A DNA stretch of 64,000 nucleotides from Verrucomicrobiaceae bacterium (GTDB lineage: Bacteria; Verrucomicrobiota; Verrucomicrobiia; Verrucomicrobiales; Verrucomicrobiaceae). A program made the translations under genes and the position numbers. Shown piece by piece: positions 15,001-20,598 of the stretch. The first letter of the stretch is position 1. Every line of letters begins with the position of its first letter. Under the pieces are notes generated by a model. It saw only the letters and a list, made by a program, of their open reading frames with translations. It was not told where the DNA came from and searched no databases. The stretch lies in NCBI GenBank assembly GCA_021151605.1, contig JAGKWZ010000007.1:9879-73878 (forward strand). The letters are read 5' to 3'.

Positions 15001-18000
15001 TGGCCGAATCCTGAACTCATTGATTCCACTGGTAATGTAGGTCTTGGTGTTTCCCTTGCTGTGGCCAACATCGGTGGTGACGTACTCACCAGGGACAACC
15101 GAGGAACTCAGGACTTGTCCGACGATGAGGTCACTATCAGCGGTGTCGCGAATATCGGCACCCCAACTATTGTTTATGGCGATGCCACGAATTCACGCAT
15201 CAAAATCGCCGTTGCAGACAATGCTAACGGTGCCGGCTTTAGTGGAGTGGGTCTTTCCCTGCCAGTACGCAATTGGTCGCTACCAGTCACGATTCCGGGA
15301 ACGGGAGATGTGGGGCGCCACTTCAGCCTGACAGTGGTTGATGGTCTCCCTGCGGTTGTTTATCAGAGCTCAGACACTTTGGATCTGAAATTTATCCGTG
15401 CGTTGAATGTGGCAGGGATCACAAACAATCTGCGAAATCCTGCAGATCTGTCGATTCTGAGAATACCTGTAAGTACCCTCGGCTTCTCGGTTACAGGGTC
15501 CTGGGATTCCCCCATTACACTGGATGCCTCGAGCGGGGATGTGGGTGCTTATCCGTCAATCGCGTTTGTGAACGGTCAGCCAACCACCAGCAAGAGCCGA
15601 CCTGCTGTTAGCTATTATGACGCCACTAATGGAGATCTGAAGTATGTATCCGCTACTGACTCTACGGGTAGTATTTGGAATGCTCCTGCTTCCGTGCTGA
15701 CTGTGGAGGACGTCGGCCGCTCTAATACCCTCATGGTCACGGACAACCTACCTGCCGTGGCCTACTATAATGCTACTGGCGGAGACCTCGGGTTCATCAT
15801 TCTCAACAATGCCAGTGGATACTCTCGCATCGCGTCCTCCGGAGACACGACCTGGGCCGGTAGTGTCTCCCTCAATGGCAGCACCATTTTTGCGCCTGCG
15901 GCGGGGACCACGGCGCAGATTAGTGGCACCATTACGGGATTAGCTGGCCTTCGCCTCGTTGGAGAGGGCATTTTGAGCCTCACTGGGACGAATAACTTTG
16001 CGACAGCACTTAGCTCACCTGGAGTTACAACTGGACCTTCATCTGCTGTGAATGGAGGTGTGATCATCCGCTCGGGCTCATTGCATGTTGGTAACAGTTC
16101 AGCCCTCGCTGGAGCCACAGTCGAACTTGGCGATGCCACTCCGCAGGTGATCACGGTTGATCGTGCCACTACAAGCTCAATGCTGCTGAGAGGTGGTGTT
16201 TTTAATCCGCTGCATGACGGGCAGACGCTTAGCGACAACGGCCCAGGTGCCTTTGTGGGAGTCAGTGCCACGATTGATGAAAGGTATCTTGGTCTCGTCA
16301 CTACCTCAGCAGAGCCTGGCACCGAACGATTCACAGGAACTCTGCCTGATGGAACGGCTGTGAAGTTCTACGGTCAGACAATGCCAGCCGGAGTTCAGGG
16401 TGATTTTATCTATTACGTCAGAGCCAGCAGTGCTGGCACTTTCCAGGTCTCGGCCTCCCCAGGTGGCGCGGTGGTCAATTTTTCTAATGCAGGTCAGAAT
16501 TTGTTCTACATAGAGAATGACAAGCTAAGTGCACATATTCTTGTCAAAGATCAGCATGAAAATCCCGAATGGAATGGTGTTTACCGCCCAATCGTCACGA
16601 CTGATTCAAGTTTGCTTCAAGTAAACAGCATCAATTTCGTCCGTGTGGCGGCACTCGACAGTATAGCCGAGCTGCAGTTTGGGGTCCGGGTGGTGCCACA
16701 AAATGGAACCTCGGGAGGAAAGGCGTTTATGCTTGCCAGCAGCGTCACAGATCTGAATTTATCAGCTGTTCACTGGGTCGAGGAAACACCAGGCGGCTCA
16801 GTCGCTCTTCTGGCAAACATCCAGGGTATCACAATACCTAATGCGATCGACGTAAATGCTATCCCGGGCAGCGCAGCCAGCATCTTGGGTGCTTCAGCTG
16901 CCGTCACCACGGGCAATGCCACCTTTATTGGCCCTGTCACACTTCAGAATCTGTCATCCGCCTCCGTGGATGCCGAGACGCTGCAGGTCACTTCGAGCAC
17001 CTCTACAGGGCTGGGGGTCGGAATCAATGGCACCATCTCAGAGGCATCAGTCCAGGATATTCTTACCCTGAACAAAACTGGGGTCGGCGTGGTGACACTT
17101 GGGGCCAACAACACTTTCAAAGGCGGCGTCACTGTTAGTCAGGGAACTCTGCTGGTCATGAACACACCGTCTGGAGCCTCTGATTCAGGCACTGGTAGCG
17201 GTGTTGTAACCGTCAATGCAGGTGCCGTCCTCGGCGGGCTTGGCACCATTTCGGGCCCCGTTAATCTTGCTGGAGCAGTTGGAACTCCGGCCGTTTTGCG
17301 GCCTGGTGATCCGACTTCCACAACCACTGCTGTCGAGACTCTTACCATCAACCAGCCTCTCACCGTTGGGCCAAACTCAGTCATCGAGTTCTCTCTCGGT
17401 GCGGCCAGTATGACCAAGCTCGCTGGAACGACCCTTGATCTCACGACCGCCTCATCGACTATGCTGGTACAGTTTGAGTCTGGCTACAATCCTGCAGATG
17501 GCACCGAGTTCGATATTCTCGATGTCAATTCAGGCGGGCTCACTCTTTTTGGCGGGGTCACGAACCTGCTGAACCTACTCCAGCTTCCTGTTACTAAGGC
17601 CTGGGATACATCCCAGTTCCTCACCTCCGGTGTCATTAAAGTAACAGGCGACGCAGTGGCGGCAGAAATCACTGATGATCCTGACGATTTGACCGTCCTT
17701 CAGAAAGGTAATGCCAGCTTTACATTTGCCTACACGGGAACGACACCTGTGACCCTGCAATGGCTGAAGAATGGTGTCGAAATCCCAGGGGCGACTCAGC
17801 AGACGCTCAACATCAGCAATGTGAATCAATCCCATGAGGGAGCCTACACAGTGCGCGTCACGAATGCCGTGAATTATCCGGCTGGTGATGTCAGTCAGCC
17901 CGCTCAACTTACCGTGGACTGGCCGCTCTCCTTCCCCGAAGGCGGAAATCTACCAACAACGAGACGAGGCTCGGTGGGTGATCCGATCACCTTTAGAGTC

Positions 18001-20445
18001 ATCGTTGATGGTGAAGAGACTTTGGCCCAGCCCATCCGCTACGAGTGGCAGAAAAATGGTGCAAACATTCCAGGCGCACCAAACTCCAACACTTACACCA
18101 TCAATTCTGTAGTCGATGGCGATGCCGGGCTCTACCTGGTACGCATTTATGGCCCGAACCTGACTAGCGCACCCAATCAGAACACAGTGCCATTGGTCAG
18201 TGCCGAATGCACACTTACTGTGTCTAATGGTCCGGCGGTCGTCCTTGAATCTCCCGTTTCCCGAACGGTTTTGGTGGGCAGCACCATTACACTGAATTCC
18301 TTGCCCGGAGGTGATAATAATTCCCGAGTCATGCAGTGGCGTCGGAATGGCGGTGCCATTCTCGGAGAGCGCCTCAGTGACTTGATCCTCAGAAACATCT
18401 CGCTGGCCCAGGCTGGAGACTACACCATCAAGGTTGACAATAAGGTGATCGCCACCGGTAAAGCTGCTTCCGCCATAAGTAATCCGGCACGTGTTGTCGT
18501 CGTCGAGAATCCCAATCGCATCGTTGCTGCGCAAATCGGCAAATCCATCAAACTGACCGTGAATGTTGGATTCCCAGCCGGCCTAAAAGTAGGCTACAAG
18601 TGGCTGAAGAATGGTGCTGACCTCCCCGTTGGTGGGCGCTTCGTTGGTGGTGACACAAAAACTTTGACCATCAATGCCCTCGTCGCTGGGGATACCGATG
18701 TTTACTCCTGCGAAGTCAAAGGTGATGCTGGCTCATCTGTGGTCGGCGGCACACATTTCCTGCGCGTTTACGAAACCTCGCCAGAGCTTGATGTCGATAA
18801 GCTCGATCCTGCGGACATCCCCGTCGGTATGGTGGGCGGATTCTACAGTTGGAAGGTCCCCGTCACAAGTGATGTGGCCGCTACTATCGGTGATCCGACT
18901 CCTGCGGCATGGAAGTCCACTCCGGCCACCTACGCTGCCACAGGTCTGCCTCCAGGCCTGAGAATCGATGCGGCCACAGGTTTCATTACCGGCCGTCCGA
19001 CCGCTGCAAATCCCGTCAGAACCCCCACTGGCTATCCTGTCAAGATCACCGTCAGCAACCCCGTCAAAGCCACTGACTTAACTAAAACGACCAGGAACAT
19101 CATCATCAGCATTCTGCCATTGCGGGCGGGTATCGCGGGTGTGTTTGCCGGCCCTGTTCAGCGTCACTCTGTGATTAATGGTTTCCTTGGCGGGCGTTTT
19201 GATATGACCGTCACTACCACTGGTGCCTTCTCCGGCAGTCTCACCATGGGTGGGGACGCTGCTCGTAGGTTCTCTGGTGCCTTCACGCTCAACTTGGATG
19301 CCAATGGTGTCTTGATCGGTGCTCCAACTGCCGTCACCGTTTTCCTTCCGGGCACGAGCACCGCCCCACCAGTCGCTATAGATTTCACCCTCGGTATTGT
19401 AGATGCCGCAGTGTCAGGGGAGCCCCCGGTCACGACTCTCCAAGCAGCCACGATCAGTTATCAGAGCCACAGTGTCGGATTTACTGCCTGGAGGAACAAT
19501 TTTGCTTCTCGGGCCGTGGCTGGGGTCTCCAAGCTACCAAGTTCCTACCTTAACCAGACCTCCCCCACGCCACCAGCAGTTCCAGTGCTTGTGCCGACTC
19601 TCTACAATTTCGCGTTCACCCATACCCTGACTGAAAATGTGAATGTCCCACAGGGGGCAGGTTACGCCACCTTCACAATCTCGACTAGCGGCGGCTACTC
19701 TTACGTTGGTCGCACGGCTGATGGGGAAGCTATCACTGGTGCTTACTGGGTCGGGCCGACCGGTCAACTCTTCGTCTTTCAGCCGCTCTATAGAACGACT
19801 CCCAAAGGCTCTCTTCTGGGTCAGCTTCAAATTGAACTCGGTGCAGTCACAGACCAAAACGACATCTCAGGCAATTTGGATTGGGTTCGTCCTGCCACTC
19901 CAGCGGCTACCCACCGTCTGTATAGAGCAGGCTTTGGACTTCCAGGCACGCCTGTCGCCACTCCGATTACTCTTACCGCCTTCGGCGGCCGCTTCGTCGA
20001 GCATTCCGCCACAACTGGAACGATCTTCGGCCCCACTGCCCCAGTCACAGCAAATCTGGAGTTCAGTGAAGACGGGGAATTTAGTCCTACGCCAGCAGAC
20101 AGTGATGTGAACACGGCTAGCAACCCTGACCTCATTGGGATCACGGTGAACGCAGGCACCAAGCTTATTCAGCCAGTGATCACCGCAGCCACCAAAATTA
20201 CGCCAACTCATAAAACTGGTGCAATCACCGGCATTGCTACTCTCATCGACCTTGGAACCACGCTGAAACGGAGGCTCGCTTTCCAGGGATTGATGATCCG
20301 TGTCAGGACCAGCGGTCTGGGTGTTGAGCCGCGAACCGAAGACTATTACGGCACTGGGTATTTCATTCTCGATCAAATTCCGGTCGGTGCTGAAAAGCCT
20401 ACCACCAGTCCTCAGCGCTCTGGTATTTTCAGTTTCCAGAACTAA
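1..20445 (+). CDS. Giant secreted mosaic beta-protein, 5' end outside the window
   Basis: The frame is open from the first base and runs over 6800 residues to a TAA, so the true start lies upstream. Residue numbers count from the GTG at position 4. The protein is a mosaic: about ten autotransporter-associated beta-strand repeats (for example near residues 245, 1845, 2165, 2320, 3720, 4235 and 5690); BNR/Ycf48-like stretches with FVAVG and STDGG motifs (about 535-615, 980-1010, 1370-1480); about 18 copies of a GM-x-SG-x-GIP-x-GT module; a YYD-type propeller (4506-5275) interrupted by a delta-60 propeller (4598-4957); four Ig-like domains (5886-6259, LQWLKNGVEIPGA type); a He_PIG-like segment; and a C-terminal domain common in verrucomicrobial surface proteins. 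There is no autotransporter barrel and no clear sorting tail. It is probably extracellular or on the surface, adhesive or structural; function is inferred only. The pseudopilin-like cassette starts 153 bases downstream. Confidence 0.85.
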   Translation, partial: TVGSLSIGDTGGEDYTIDDGTGGINNTLAFSMGIAGAGKSFLNKIQGDQDVINAPITLADELNLRVNTGRLTVTGGFTGPGALVTSGNSVLTVTGSAPAGNKVDLWLQHRGFGNTNAQIELGASGGPSFKNVLLGNASAGTGGFAVLQLLENRGSALADRSPFLDQISDTGTITVDAVTNRWGYFKLMGGSETIGNLIDVGNALVLENMEGETINTNAVLTLGGNNLDSFIGGFARNRSGGSGTGTLGITKNGTGTLTLQGANMIYTGLTTLNQGRLELVNTSAWASRIVAATGTRIDLTTTSGVSVNFDDEILGDAQLFKNGLGALSFGSGRLQLDNLSMTLGTTSFRPGASTLRGGENVIQNTFTIRGDGGQNKSVLLSASLSIGALEAEGRFDQTGSVFSIQGEQLNLNNRGYASEAVLESRGPASFTNMVVSLNSRILSTDRTVQNAATNSVFLTLTDANNLVIGSILTLRSGTPGDATKKVTPDTRIVAVNLATRTVELSKPTTLAAGTPITFTYTSDTDGAIRGESVNFADVVYDGRKFVAVSEKGTIHTSVNGTIWDLVYTDPAELPLYSLTWTGERYVAVGDLGRVLTSTDGGNTWTLQSSALVNTLRDITETSVPFTGNLVTGSTSVTNVTNGLSFLPGMPVIGNATPPDGRIVSTTVASFTVVLDNPALATATDVNFGYFRGNTTANSATVTNVRTSQTLAGGIAISGTGIPNGATILSTDGPNNRITLSQNANTSLAGVDLFTVTGNTIINSAQITNLSNTAGLVVGMVLKGAGIPSGARITAINPGAATLTLSVPIPATRTAVPLSVFTGRVVNGSAVVEDVTNIGAYSQGMAAFGRLLPAGTVVQSSTASTLTLSQQASATGTALGMTVAKTLMTRTGNFSASSNSVTGVSNVAGLVSGMPISAPGVLPAGTVIQTVGAGTLTLSNQAITSPSGQAFQAGFDLLVVGDAGRILASAGGGSDTWVPLTSSSVANLNAISWNGTRFVAVGSAGEILHSTSGLAWTHITPPLSILPNVILGTNTSGSAREIILNNPASVTSANASFGALKGNTTAGSATVTNVKGMASLRVGLQIFSTSGLQAGSVVRSVNEAASSMVMSSPATATLSQAPIQTFTGVSVNGSRFITEVTDFKGLMVGMLLHGTALPSPTLITEISPENKRITLASPANQSTRAGFGVMRGDLVNGSATVSNIQILGSISPFTGAVAHLTASRTVAEYPSRIANGVTVSAYSPTENTVTLSSPSIGSGYVPLYTFSGSTTNGSNLITGVSVGHFAGLSVGQSIYVTGTAIPLNFFSTFTITALDSAAGQITLSAAPFLNSGSGASVVPLGVFTGLVTSGDPVVRNISNRLGELPPTLYQSNLMDVVWTGAQFITVGSYGAILTSSDGIAWTPRDSATGRDLHSVGISGAQFLAAGEDGLILRSTNGTAWSQAREADDFNIRDLRYLQAVEAVITAGGKTLALGNGGLTSVDGSTWSTSVTDNFSGSKNSMIIAGRPGLSGIVIRNEVTTSPTTDPVNGPLTNRNNANRIDDAMTLESKGGNFEFQNNGASAVFSETINKLLLKQGQLQIVTSSAGTGGTSTLTFGSLEAQLGASVQFFGRDGGGASAPGIIGEGATPSRNRIFFTQAPTLDDGIIGGWASIDNEWATYGTNGVTRLDPNTGYDTGDQTGWIASDNVKMQAGRTLNAPRVINSLNLVGQTLTMNAQRLSIESGGILVTGTSTINSTGGVLSVGTGKSDPAILNIIAPAQLTINAPIDDFRVSGALLAVTATSGSSTLTMTSLNATGMLPGMEIFGSGIPDGTRIVSIAAIPGGSNSLITLSQPTSTSIPTSTTIVVTGGSVGLSKSGGSLLILNGTSSYTGKTYLNNGALRITNFGALGADPTSFTQDHLQINGGTLQISHITTGSTPLPDHNVNLNEGLRGLTVGISGGRIEVGTANPDNDNSTPANAIPEVNLTITNPINALGVLELAVRANTSLGQANSITLGSPTSTNIYRAGIKTEAQFEGNITIRGNNTIGGIFSEGGRLTIEGNNDFTAPIRSLTGDITISGTNTWRGGNVFPEALDFRAGVLKLTTQTALGTGGLNLGMGDGSIFSLAGLSQTIRTFTSTASTEINNDGAPDNFVGSTDIIFDIERNQTYNGLIKDGESISGTEVTPLRLVKTGPGTLTLSNSESDFSAGVEIRQGALNVTTIGQTFNNTALGRVDFDDPALLIIDKSVLSFTPTFAQSMNRSFTMGAGPAGATLVANGATQSATVTLGVELRNVISGSTQITTPIAFKDNGSRTLTLSGTGRGDNLLLLELGDKGPGEVSGLFKTGSGNWVLGKSNAYSGITTIQEGNLVVTRNDALGTVGVSTSVDQTSDTFSGNLPNGTPVNFPLFAATTLPGGVAADTQYYVVGSTGTTFQIAATPGGAPLTITSNGSGVQVVSRIDSFRSTVFDDATDVFTGILPNGAPVTFNTKFVTGVASPIAPEGMLTNSVYYVVDSNNGTFRVSLTPGGPAVNFTSIGTPGALYYTTSAASNASGGVNLTGGSLDLRNIDYLTPETLYLQGGVITVPNDSVSSWAGDVWANANSRINIGLGGQLTLHGNLLGTRSINQEGEGTLVMVGEMLAPLTNLENSSREYAVRAGTLVLDYSTNNASKLIDNANLRLGGTRRGGSVVLSGGNHEEIIGQLVLEAGASSIYRNSGTSTISLNNIFRNTGSSLYLDGGRIAKTDNTNNNGILGAWAIIRDSITDPFWVIPRTSSFNYQVKEESGSDFILTPERHVITRRMVVTFATTGSLPGGLNAGTAYYVIQSGIDGGSPRDIAVNDLSSLEVGMFVTGPGILGNTQVSSLLPDANIITLSQTHSDSGAAGDFAFFKRVDRQGVFGGASTEITVFDISSLAVGWAVTGAGIADNTKISSISGNVITLDKVHSGTGGGNFSFTNPESSWVVRSGTQAKRGRFKVSATLDGPAVNITSVGSGQLSINAQLGFTADAKTDRLTLGGGHGLADGVRVRVSSYGQLPIGLLPDTDYFVADSDGQSIRLSNAINGTPISFATNGSGAHVIETQGTEKRVGPSTIVFKMEPDFATASEGNGRVRVAIVNVGGSGPITSTLTGQGTTVDPYVYTLYTTGTANSNQEIANFVAVDKIGLVTIKDIFSVTVPNQASDQIFTLFSTMPDPGNYGAPTFLSNGSFDNGSAELGWARNAGVPGNATTTADGFIMPLASYGSWAANNNAEMSGDLSLNILRNTFSLRFASQLPSTVSLNSTSGIYAIRTGGILVSPTVGANDSTLSGNGRLTTENQGNLQNLMLHQNNQLGDLVISNRITNRLPVTRSGRLTGQSRRHLTMPQGITTSQVAVNWSLPITTGVNTGIAANTRVESFQYGRLIVLSADHDGVLRNQNYIFASPGIVAVNADEPLASTHPARSQISGLSTTADLLIGMEVSGTGIAAGTLIAEIVNADTVRLNQNTDGVYRAATFTFTEGTTIINRLALVNDPNRFLITGLTSTANLSIGMNVSGPGISSGTTIEEVSASPPYVRLSKIHDGTHRIGASFTFTGGALPPEGVTMAATLPVTLAFPGSSNDPNRRILDGVSSVQGLLAGITVTGTGLPAGTAVDFVIDNHTVYLTQNHDGVFRRGNYTFAGVGLPSGGAVRVASVPDAYRRRVMGIVIPASGPTPSSVSCTDLYLGMPISGPGIPFGSTITNIFNESDIEVSTNHFFTSESTTLVFTPTIGVEKLGAGMAALTGASDYTGVTFIADGTLRIGQLTDGGVAGGLGASSGAAGNLVFNGGALQFVGENSQTNRGFTVAEFATLNIGHERTVATFSGSIASGLDRLQKDGPGTLRLTGNANLGAMRLDQGRLLLDTVDTNPTPGTFSPSNFSQSNLTSLILGGGVLEVRGALEGNVNQNFGAQLVVDAGATTVKVTSVEGYDPNNLLALPPFRSAALTMMGQEELTAVQRYAGGSVHFYENPEGKDSGAANIFLLLPQEDRQRLIPWATYQTSIDTNRPGVNHFASVESNTGAIISADTASLYDLGPKFVDPVNWEATRSFARTLNVSEGASDSNGVPLALNGSVTANRYANILRYTTTTDGTVNIDAGKTLELVGGAILAATSVYQGQKVIAGPGNLTGGVRNETNNDFIMHNYNAAAPFTISANIVDRTIQSVSTSGASGKGTLKAGEAQIQITSSALTGDFYVHVRAGMFVSGPGIQAGTVVTAVERSFGRLLLSLPALSNQSNQIYTFTETTNFIQTGVGTTILAGDNTYTGKTYVHGGVLRLNSAGAVPGGIGAIGGTSALVVEDGVIGLGAGDFTRLLGTDVSQVNFTGSGGFAAFGADRTVNLGGSIVPEPLRYGNNGFVPDGASLILGSSDATHKLIFANPIDLSAFSQAIRVNDGPAAVEAELTGSLSGLGRMIKFGLGTLRLGVSNAQTGGIEIAEGRLIAANVANVFGTSAGSVRIGTSLTNTTSRGAVNLQVEGGTVTNPLQVGSVNARGGEWISGGVVENSQVANNVGEEASAAVVDQYPAVAYHDSTNQDLKFVRALDARGSSWGLPVTVASQGSTGRNPSLAIINGNPAITYRDDSTGLLMYVRANDVQGVTWGTPVSVLGQSTPVLAVALQPDGKAIVGGSFTKFDGVNRNRLIRLNTDGSVDDSFNAFVMNGEVRTILVLPGGKILVGGTFTAIRADANAATDTVRNRLARFNADGSLDTTLAPDVNGDVRVLVQQTDGKIMMGGSFTTVSGVGITRLARLNSSATLDTSFSSPDIRNGEVRAIIPENTDADPEMESYIIGGSFTDVRGFGNRNRLARINSDASLASFNPNANNVVFDMVLLASGKLIVGGAFTGFTDGAGNFIARTRLARLNSSGTVDEIFGQEVNNEVRDLHLEASGNVLVAGIFTQLGDYARKGLGRVLVDGSVDANYAPEPDNEVRSMATLPDGKLIIGGIFNNAGGVTQQLVGRLELSGLADIGFDRNAINVGLYTSLKSVNGNPAVAFYDSKNEDVYYIRSTDVNGAGWPNPELIDSTGNVGLGVSLAVANIGGDVLTRDNRGTQDLSDDEVTISGVANIGTPTIVYGDATNSRIKIAVADNANGAGFSGVGLSLPVRNWSLPVTIPGTGDVGRHFSLTVVDGLPAVVYQSSDTLDLKFIRALNVAGITNNLRNPADLSILRIPVSTLGFSVTGSWDSPITLDASSGDVGAYPSIAFVNGQPTTSKSRPAVSYYDATNGDLKYVSATDSTGSIWNAPASVLTVEDVGRSNTLMVTDNLPAVAYYNATGGDLGFIILNNASGYSRIASSGDTTWAGSVSLNGSTIFAPAAGTTAQISGTITGLAGLRLVGEGILSLTGTNNFATALSSPGVTTGPSSAVNGGVIIRSGSLHVGNSSALAGATVELGDATPQVITVDRATTSSMLLRGGVFNPLHDGQTLSDNGPGAFVGVSATIDERYLGLVTTSAEPGTERFTGTLPDGTAVKFYGQTMPAGVQGDFIYYVRASSAGTFQVSASPGGAVVNFSNAGQNLFYIENDKLSAHILVKDQHENPEWNGVYRPIVTTDSSLLQVNSINFVRVAALDSIAELQFGVRVVPQNGTSGGKAFMLASSVTDLNLSAVHWVEETPGGSVALLANIQGITIPNAIDVNAIPGSAASILGASAAVTTGNATFIGPVTLQNLSSASVDAETLQVTSSTSTGLGVGINGTISEASVQDILTLNKTGVGVVTLGANNTFKGGVTVSQGTLLVMNTPSGASDSGTGSGVVTVNAGAVLGGLGTISGPVNLAGAVGTPAVLRPGDPTSTTTAVETLTINQPLTVGPNSVIEFSLGAASMTKLAGTTLDLTTASSTMLVQFESGYNPADGTEFDILDVNSGGLTLFGGVTNLLNLLQLPVTKAWDTSQFLTSGVIKVTGDAVAAEITDDPDDLTVLQKGNASFTFAYTGTTPVTLQWLKNGVEIPGATQQTLNISNVNQSHEGAYTVRVTNAVNYPAGDVSQPAQLTVDWPLSFPEGGNLPTTRRGSVGDPITFRVIVDGEETLAQPIRYEWQKNGANIPGAPNSNTYTINSVVDGDAGLYLVRIYGPNLTSAPNQNTVPLVSAECTLTVSNGPAVVLESPVSRTVLVGSTITLNSLPGGDNNSRVMQWRRNGGAILGERLSDLILRNISLAQAGDYTIKVDNKVIATGKAASAISNPARVVVVENPNRIVAAQIGKSIKLTVNVGFPAGLKVGYKWLKNGADLPVGGRFVGGDTKTLTINALVAGDTDVYSCEVKGDAGSSVVGGTHFLRVYETSPELDVDKLDPADIPVGMVGGFYSWKVPVTSDVAATIGDPTPAAWKSTPATYAATGLPPGLRIDAATGFITGRPTAANPVRTPTGYPVKITVSNPVKATDLTKTTRNIIISILPLRAGIAGVFAGPVQRHSVINGFLGGRFDMTVTTTGAFSGSLTMGGDAARRFSGAFTLNLDANGVLIGAPTAVTVFLPGTSTAPPVAIDFTLGIVDAAVSGEPPVTTLQAATISYQSHSVGFTAWRNNFASRAVAGVSKLPSSYLNQTSPTPPAVPVLVPTLYNFAFTHTLTENVNVPQGAGYATFTISTSGGYSYVGRTADGEAITGAYWVGPTGQLFVFQPLYRTTPKGSLLGQLQIELGAVTDQNDISGNLDWVRPATPAATHRLYRAGFGLPGTPVATPITLTAFGGRFVEHSATTGTIFGPTAPVTANLEFSEDGEFSPTPADSDVNTASNPDLIGITVNAGTKLIQPVITAATKITPTHKTGAITGIATLIDLGTTLKRRLAFQGLMIRVRTSGLGVEPRTEDYYGTGYFILDQIPVGAEKPTTSPQRSGIFSFQN
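13518..15828 (+). repeat. YYD-type seven-blade repeat interrupted by a delta-60 block
   Basis: Within the giant gene, seven repeats of the type PAVAYYDATNGDLKY can be counted. Two come before (YPAVAYHDSTNQDLKF, NPAITYRDDSTGLLMY) and five after a block at about 13795-14874. That block holds seven delta-60 repeats (DGK-x-IVGGSFT followed by RLARLN-x-DGS). Both repeat types are expected to form beta-propeller blades, and seven is a usual blade number, so one complete propeller appears inserted into a loop of another. Repeat counts were read directly; the fold is inferred from the families. Confidence 0.7.
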
Positions 20446-20598
20446 AGTTTGAAATCAAAGCAAACATCATTGGAAAAACCTGCCCTGCTTCACCTGTAAT
20501 AACCAAGTAAATACGTTGCATTGACTTCATGGCTTGAATTACAGCTTCGTATCCGATTAAATAAACAGTAATTCCAATTTAATCCCCCCAGAACGTCT

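Noticed and set aside
20521..20562. Sigma-70-like promoter before the cassette (TTGACT or TTGAAT with AT-rich -10)
   Set aside because: Several weak hexamer pairs fit with non-ideal spacing and none stands out.
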